A stretch of DNA of 39,166 nucleotides, taken from positions 1 to 39,166 of the forward strand of contig CAJXPD010000075.1 of the NCBI GenBank assembly GCA_913057785.1, given 5' to 3'. The notes beneath the pieces are model-generated. The model saw nothing but the letters and a program-made list of their open reading frames with translations, was not told where the DNA came from and did not search any database. Below are positions 35,159 through 39,166 of the stretch, one piece after another. The position numbers and the translations under genes are program-made. Source of the stretch: an uncultured Lewinella sp. (GTDB lineage: Bacteria > Bacteroidota > Bacteroidia > Chitinophagales > Saprospiraceae). The number at the start of each line of letters is the position of its first letter. The first letter of the stretch is position 1.

Positions 35159-36051
35159 TGGCCCATTCGAAGCTAAGGCTCTATATCAGCTTTGTACGAC
35201 CTGCTAATGTCGTAACAGCTATTGCCGACGTCATTGCGGGTGCAGCCATTAGTGGTTTTTTGTCAGGCGGGCTTACGGAGCCAATGCCATTGCTTTTGCT
35301 CGTCTTATCTACTGTCGGACTCTACGGTGGCGGGATTGTTTTCAACGATATTTTCGATTTGAAGCAAGATCAAATAGAGCGACCAGAAAGGATATTACCG
35401 AGCGGAAAATTGAGTGTAAACACCGCCATTACTTTTGGCAGTATTTTGCTGCTAATGGGCGTTTTGGCCGCCGCTCTTGTGTCATGGATTAGTGGTGCTA
35501 TTGCTTTTTCGGTAGCGGTTTTGGCACTTACCTACGACAAATTTAGCAAACACGTACAGGTCTTAGGGCCGCTCAATATGGGCCTTTGCCGGGCAGGAAA
35601 CTTAATGCTAGGCGTTAGTATTATTCCTGCTGCTGTAGGTGAGTTTTGGTGGTTGGGTATTATACCGGTACTGTTCATCAGTGCGGTTACCTTGACCAGT
35701 CAAAAGGAGGCAGAAGGTAACAATAAAGGATCAGTGACTTTAGCTCTAGGACTTGATGTGGCTATCTTAATTATCTTATTGTTATTGGTTAGGCTAACGG
35801 ATTTTCGCTTGGAGCTGGCCGCTGTGTTCATGGCCATGTGGTTTTTGATGAACGCTTCCGCCAAATACAAGGCCATCACTCATAATGTGCCCAAAAATAT
35901 TATGAATGCGGTACGTATGGGCGTATTATCGCTCATTCCGTTGGATGCCGCAATGGCGGCTGGTTTTTCCGGGAAACTTTGGTTAGGCTTGGTGGTGTTG
36001 CTACTCTTGCCTTTATCCATTGCTTTAGCTAAAAAATTCGCAGTAACCTAA
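35158..36051 (+). CDS. eboC: EboC, UbiA-family prenyltransferase
   Basis: The 297-residue membrane protein has eight to nine helices. It carries the first prenyl-diphosphate motif VFNDIFDLKQDQIERPERILPSG (Asn63, Asp67, Asp71) and the second conserved region LTYDKFSKHVQVLGPLNMGLCRAGNLMLG. UbiA proteins attach a prenyl chain to an aromatic or quinone-like acceptor in the membrane. In ebo clusters this suggests prenylation of, or a lipid carrier for, the metabolite precursor. The start codon overlaps the eboB stop. 19 bp separate it from eboD. Confidence 0.92.
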   Translation: MAHSKLRLYISFVRPANVVTAIADVIAGAAISGFLSGGLTEPMPLLLLVLSTVGLYGGGIVFNDIFDLKQDQIERPERILPSGKLSVNTAITFGSILLLMGVLAAALVSWISGAIAFSVAVLALTYDKFSKHVQVLGPLNMGLCRAGNLMLGVSIIPAAVGEFWWLGIIPVLFISAVTLTSQKEAEGNNKGSVTLALGLDVAILIILLLLVRLTDFRLELAAVFMAMWFLMNASAKYKAITHNVPKNIMNAVRMGVLSLIPLDAAMAAGFSGKLWLGLVVLLLLPLSIALAKKFAVT

Positions 36052-36070
36052 TATTTGAAATGAGGTTCTC

Positions 36071-37249
36071 ATGATGAATACAATCACTCAGCAGTTCTCT
36101 ATACCTTATCAGTATCAGATCCATTTTACCGAGGCGCTCTTTGCGACTTCAAATGCTTTGTTAGCAGAAATTATACGCGGAACAGATAAGCGCTTGCCTG
36201 CCAAACTTGGTGTCGTCGTTGATTCAGGGGTAAGCGATCATCACCCCGAGCTAGCGCAAGCAGTAGTCGATTACTGTGAACACTATGCTGATACTATTTC
36301 TCTCTGTGGAAGTCCATTGCAGGTACAAGGGGGCGAGGATAGTAAGAATACCTTTGCTTATGTGGAGCAAGTATTGGAGTTGATTAATGACGGAAAGATC
36401 GATCGCCACGCTTTTATCATAGCCATTGGCGGTGGTGCGGTGCTGGATATGGTAGGCTTTGCTGCGGCCATCGGGCATCGAGGAATCGGGATAATTCGAG
36501 TGCCAACGACCGTTTTATCCCAGAACGATTCTGGGGTAGGGGTAAAGAATAGTATCAACTACTTCGGCAAGAAGAACTTCCTGGGCACTTTCGCTCCTCC
36601 CGTAGCGGTGATCAATGATGCTCAATTCTTAACCACTTTGGATGATCGTCAGTGGCGGAGCGGAATATCAGAGGCGGTTAAGGTAGCCTTGATTAAAGAT
36701 CTATCCTTTTTTGAATGGATAGAAGATAATGCAGCACAGCTTGCTGATCGTGCCTTGCAGCCTATGCAATATTTGATCCACCGTTGCGCAGAAATGCATA
36801 CCGATCATATTGGGGGAGGAGATCCTTTTGAAAAAGGCTCCTCCAGACCGCTAGATTTCGGACACTGGGCCGCTCATAAATTGGGGCAGCTGTCCAATTT
36901 TGAAGTATTCCACGGGGAGGCTGTAGCCATTGGCATATGTCTAGATGTTGTGTATTCTCACCTACTTGGGTTGATCGATGTGGAAGCGACACACCGCGTA
37001 CTCAAGTGTTTCAGCACTTTGGGTTTTTCGTTGACGCACCCGCTATTGAGTGGACCAGAAAGTCCCCATGGCCTAAATCCTGAGCTGACCAAAGGACTTG
37101 ATGAGTTCCGAGAACACCTAGGTGGGCAATTGACTATAATGCTGTTGGAGAGTTTGGGGAAAGGTGTGGAATATCACGAAATGGATGAAAAACTGATCGG
37201 GGCAGCCGTGAAATACTTGGAAGAATATACCGTGGCTGAGCCTGCCTAA
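36071..37249 (+). CDS. eboD: EboD, 3-dehydroquinate-synthase-like cyclase
   Basis: The 392-residue protein has the NAD-binding AIGGGAVLDMVGFAAA loop, VPTTVLSQNDSGVGVKNSINYFGKKNFLGTF, and zinc ligands Glu201 (SGISEAVKVA), His265 (DFGHWAAH) and His281 (VFHGEAVAIG). The spacing of the two His (16 residues) matches true dehydroquinate synthases. It differs from AroB in the substrate loop (SGVGVKNSIN), which places it among sugar-phosphate-cyclase relatives that make other rings, so it is not the shikimate enzyme. A second ATG at 36074 is equally good. eboE starts 13 bp after the stop. Confidence 0.92.
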   Translation: MMNTITQQFSIPYQYQIHFTEALFATSNALLAEIIRGTDKRLPAKLGVVVDSGVSDHHPELAQAVVDYCEHYADTISLCGSPLQVQGGEDSKNTFAYVEQVLELINDGKIDRHAFIIAIGGGAVLDMVGFAAAIGHRGIGIIRVPTTVLSQNDSGVGVKNSINYFGKKNFLGTFAPPVAVINDAQFLTTLDDRQWRSGISEAVKVALIKDLSFFEWIEDNAAQLADRALQPMQYLIHRCAEMHTDHIGGGDPFEKGSSRPLDFGHWAAHKLGQLSNFEVFHGEAVAIGICLDVVYSHLLGLIDVEATHRVLKCFSTLGFSLTHPLLSGPESPHGLNPELTKGLDEFREHLGGQLTIMLLESLGKGVEYHEMDEKLIGAAVKYLEEYTVAEPA

Positions 37250-37262
37250 AATACAGGATACT

Positions 37263-38474
37263 ATGAAACTTCAAAATGGGGCCCACCTCAGTTATTGCAC
37301 CAATATTCATGCCGGTGAATCTTGGCCTGCCGTTTTCGAAAGCTTAAAGGAGTATTGTCTGCCCTTGAAGGCCGCGCTGAGTCCGGATCAACCATTTGGT
37401 ATTGGATTGCGATTATCGAACGAAAGCAGTGTACTGCTAGCAGAGCCTGCTCACTTGCAAGCGTTTAAGCAGTGGTTGGAGGATAACGACTTATATGTGT
37501 TCACGATGAACGGTTTTCCGTACGGCGCATTCCACTTTGCGGTTGTTAAGGATAAAGTACATCAACCAGATTGGACCACTAATGAGCGATTGGAGTATAG
37601 CAAACGGCTATTTGACATCCTAGCTGAATTATTACCAGCAGGCTTAGATGGCGGTGTTTCTACCTCTCCACTTTCATACAAGTTTTGGCACGAAACGCCT
37701 GAAGCGCTGGAGCAAGCCAAACTTGACTCCTGCCAAAACATGATTAAGGTAGCTGCTCACCTGGTCCGTCTCAAGGAAAAATATGGTAAAAGCCTACATT
37801 TGGATATCGAACCAGAACCTGATGGAATCCTAGAAGATTCTGCTGGCTTTATCCACTTTTACAAAGAATATCTGCTGAAGCAAGGGAAAGTGCAGTTGGC
37901 TGCCGAACTAGGATGCAGTCCTTCAGAGGCGGAAAGTCATATTAGAGAACATCTTCAGTTATGTTATGATGTTTGTCATTTTGCCGTTGGTTTTGAATCC
38001 CCAGCTAAGGTGATCGAAGCCTTAGATCGGGAAGGGATCAAAACAGGTAAGATCCAGATCAGTGCCGCACTGAAAGCCATATTGCCGCCAGTCGCCTCTT
38101 TACGCCAGCAGATCAAGGAGGAACTTAGCCCATTTAACGAATCTACTTACTTGCATCAGGTCACCATGCAAGATCAATCCGGAAACCTGGCTTACTATCC
38201 GGACTTGGTCGATGGCTTAGCACAGCTTGAGGATTCAAAATGGCAGGAGCTAAGAACCCATTTTCATGTTCCCATATTTGCCGAAGATTACGGCCTGCTG
38301 GAATCTACCCAGGATGATATCGTGAAGACGCTGGCACTTTGGAATAGAGCTCCCTTTACTCAACATCTAGAAATCGAAACCTACACTTGGGAAGTGTTAC
38401 CAAGTGACCTTAAATTGGATCTAAGAGACTCCATCGAACGAGAAATGCGCTGGGTTTTATCACAAGTACAATAG
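37263..38474 (+). CDS. eboE: EboE, xylose-isomerase-fold metabolite traffic protein
   Basis: The 403-residue protein has a TIM-barrel xylose-isomerase-like fold. Motifs include the starting SYCTNIHAGESW, the middle LHLDIEPEPDGILED, LCYDVCHFAVGFE and the late RTHFHVPIFAEDYG. The acidic and His residues in these segments could bind a divalent metal, as in sugar isomerases. Databases call this family metabolite traffic protein EboE because ebo mutants in cyanobacteria fail to export scytonemin precursors; the true reaction is unknown. It lies 13 bp after eboD and 2 bp before eboF. Confidence 0.9.
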   Translation: MKLQNGAHLSYCTNIHAGESWPAVFESLKEYCLPLKAALSPDQPFGIGLRLSNESSVLLAEPAHLQAFKQWLEDNDLYVFTMNGFPYGAFHFAVVKDKVHQPDWTTNERLEYSKRLFDILAELLPAGLDGGVSTSPLSYKFWHETPEALEQAKLDSCQNMIKVAAHLVRLKEKYGKSLHLDIEPEPDGILEDSAGFIHFYKEYLLKQGKVQLAAELGCSPSEAESHIREHLQLCYDVCHFAVGFESPAKVIEALDREGIKTGKIQISAALKAILPPVASLRQQIKEELSPFNESTYLHQVTMQDQSGNLAYYPDLVDGLAQLEDSKWQELRTHFHVPIFAEDYGLLESTQDDIVKTLALWNRAPFTQHLEIETYTWEVLPSDLKLDLRDSIEREMRWVLSQVQ

Positions 38475-38476
38475 TT

Positions 38477-39166
38477 ATGAATCGGGTTGCAGCCATAAAC
38501 ATAGTTGGACTAAGTAGTCACCTGATTGGGGAACATATGCCTAATCTCAAGGCTTGGATGGAAAAGGGGGCACAACTTAGCTCCATAAACCCAACTCTGC
38601 CAGCAGTCACCTGCACGGCTCAATCCACCTACCTCACGGGTAAAACACCGACGGATCACGGCATCGTAGCGAATGGCTGGTATTTCCGGGATGAATGCGA
38701 AGTAAAACTCTGGCGCCAATCCAATAGACTAGTAGAGGCGGAAAAGATTTGGGAAAAGGCAAAGCGGATCAATCCAGCATTTACTTGTGCCAATCTCTTT
38801 TGGTGGTATAATATGTATTCCTCGGTAGACTACTCCGTCACACCACGACCACAGTATTTGGCTGATGGGCGTAAAATGCCAGACTGCTACTCCCATCCGG
38901 CTTCTTTACGCGATGAGTTGCAAGAAAAATTGGGCACCTTCCCGCTCTTTAACTTCTGGGGCCCCAACACCTCCATCAAATCCAGCCGATGGATTGCCGA
39001 GGCTGCCCAGCACGTCTATGATAAGCACCAGCCCACCCTCACCCTGATCTACTTGCCACATCTCGATTACTGTTTGCAAAAATTTGATCACGATAGCCCA
39101 CAAGTGCAGAAGGATTTAGAAGAGATCGACCAGCTTTGTCATGAGCTGATCCAATTCTTTGAACAG
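38477..39166 (+). CDS. eboF: EboF, alkaline-phosphatase-superfamily phosphodiesterase, cut by the window edge
   Basis: The frame runs from ATG 38477 to the end of the window (230 codons, no stop), so only the N-terminal part is seen. It matches nucleotide pyrophosphatase/phosphodiesterases: a Thr nucleophile region LPAVTCTAQSTYLTGK (Thr45), DHGIVANGWYFRDECEVKLWRQSN and the metal region IYLPHLDYCLQKFDHDSP. The Asp that usually starts the motif (xDG) reads Val10 here (INIVGL), so the two-metal site may be altered. Family members hydrolyse phosphodiester or nucleotide-linked intermediates. It starts 2 bp after the eboE stop. Confidence 0.88.
   Translation, partial: MNRVAAINIVGLSSHLIGEHMPNLKAWMEKGAQLSSINPTLPAVTCTAQSTYLTGKTPTDHGIVANGWYFRDECEVKLWRQSNRLVEAEKIWEKAKRINPAFTCANLFWWYNMYSSVDYSVTPRPQYLADGRKMPDCYSHPASLRDELQEKLGTFPLFNFWGPNTSIKSSRWIAEAAQHVYDKHQPTLTLIYLPHLDYCLQKFDHDSPQVQKDLEEIDQLCHELIQFFEQ

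Noticed and set aside
1..39166. SusC/SusD pair, CRISPR array, tRNA, insertion sequence or phage genes
   Set aside because: None was seen. The glycan genes here are not accompanied by a SusCD pair, so no classic polysaccharide utilisation locus is claimed.

Overview
The window looks like a chromosomal segment of a Bacteroidota bacterium, probably a marine or algae-associated Saprospiria-type lineage. The main evidence is a 1180-residue CotH-domain protein with a type IX secretion (Por-type) C-terminal tail, many secreted glycan-active proteins without strong Shine-Dalgarno sites, TAnnTTTG-type promoter signals, and an ebo cluster of the type known from Bacteroidota and cyanobacteria. The placement is inferred from gene content only. 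I see no rRNA, tRNA, CRISPR array, phage or insertion sequence.

Positions 1-5100 hold the end of an unknown gene, two small genes whose stop codons overlap inside one CTAG, and a glycan module. The module is a CE4-type polysaccharide deacetylase converging on a two-gene unit that encodes a GH9 glycosidase and a heparan-glucosaminide-acetyltransferase-like (DUF5009) membrane protein. A short GUGA-capped hairpin lies in the GH9 leader. Positions 5123-9543 hold two exported amidohydrolase-family proteins. One is a two-domain protein with only one intact metal site, and the other has lost its HxH motif. A strong terminator follows.

Positions 9716-15278 hold a GPH/MelB-type sugar transporter, then a TetR-led cassette: regulator, small membrane protein, FAD aromatic-type monooxygenase and membrane-anchored fumarylacetoacetate-hydrolase-family protein. 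A 29-bp palindrome overlaps the TetR start. Positions 15406-21760 hold the large CotH/lamin-tail/T9SS protein, a second GPH transporter and a membrane-anchored beta-propeller glycosidase-like protein. A convergent FemAB/GNAT-type acyltransferase follows, then about 1.1 kb with no convincing gene.

Positions 23978-28849 form a sugar-acid catabolic operon: AldA-like aldehyde dehydrogenase, enolase-superfamily acid-sugar dehydratase, RhaT-like transporter and KdgK-type kinase. It is followed by a 5'-truncated gene remnant and a hairpin terminator. Then come a secreted ThuA-domain protein with a lectin-like C-terminal half, an exported beta-propeller protein and a DUF6544-like membrane-anchored protein.

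The right end (33341 to the window edge) is the most notable part: an ordered ebo cluster, eboA-B-C-D-E-F. It encodes EboA, a TatD-like hydrolase, a UbiA prenyltransferase, a 3-dehydroquinate-synthase homologue, a xylose-isomerase-fold protein and a truncated alkaline-phosphatase-superfamily protein. The genes are packed with 2 to 46 bp spacing or overlap, behind a candidate Bacteroidota promoter. In other bacteria ebo genes are linked to export or maturation of secondary metabolites such as scytonemin precursors, but the chemistry is unknown. Here eboA seems to carry a one-base frameshift near its start.
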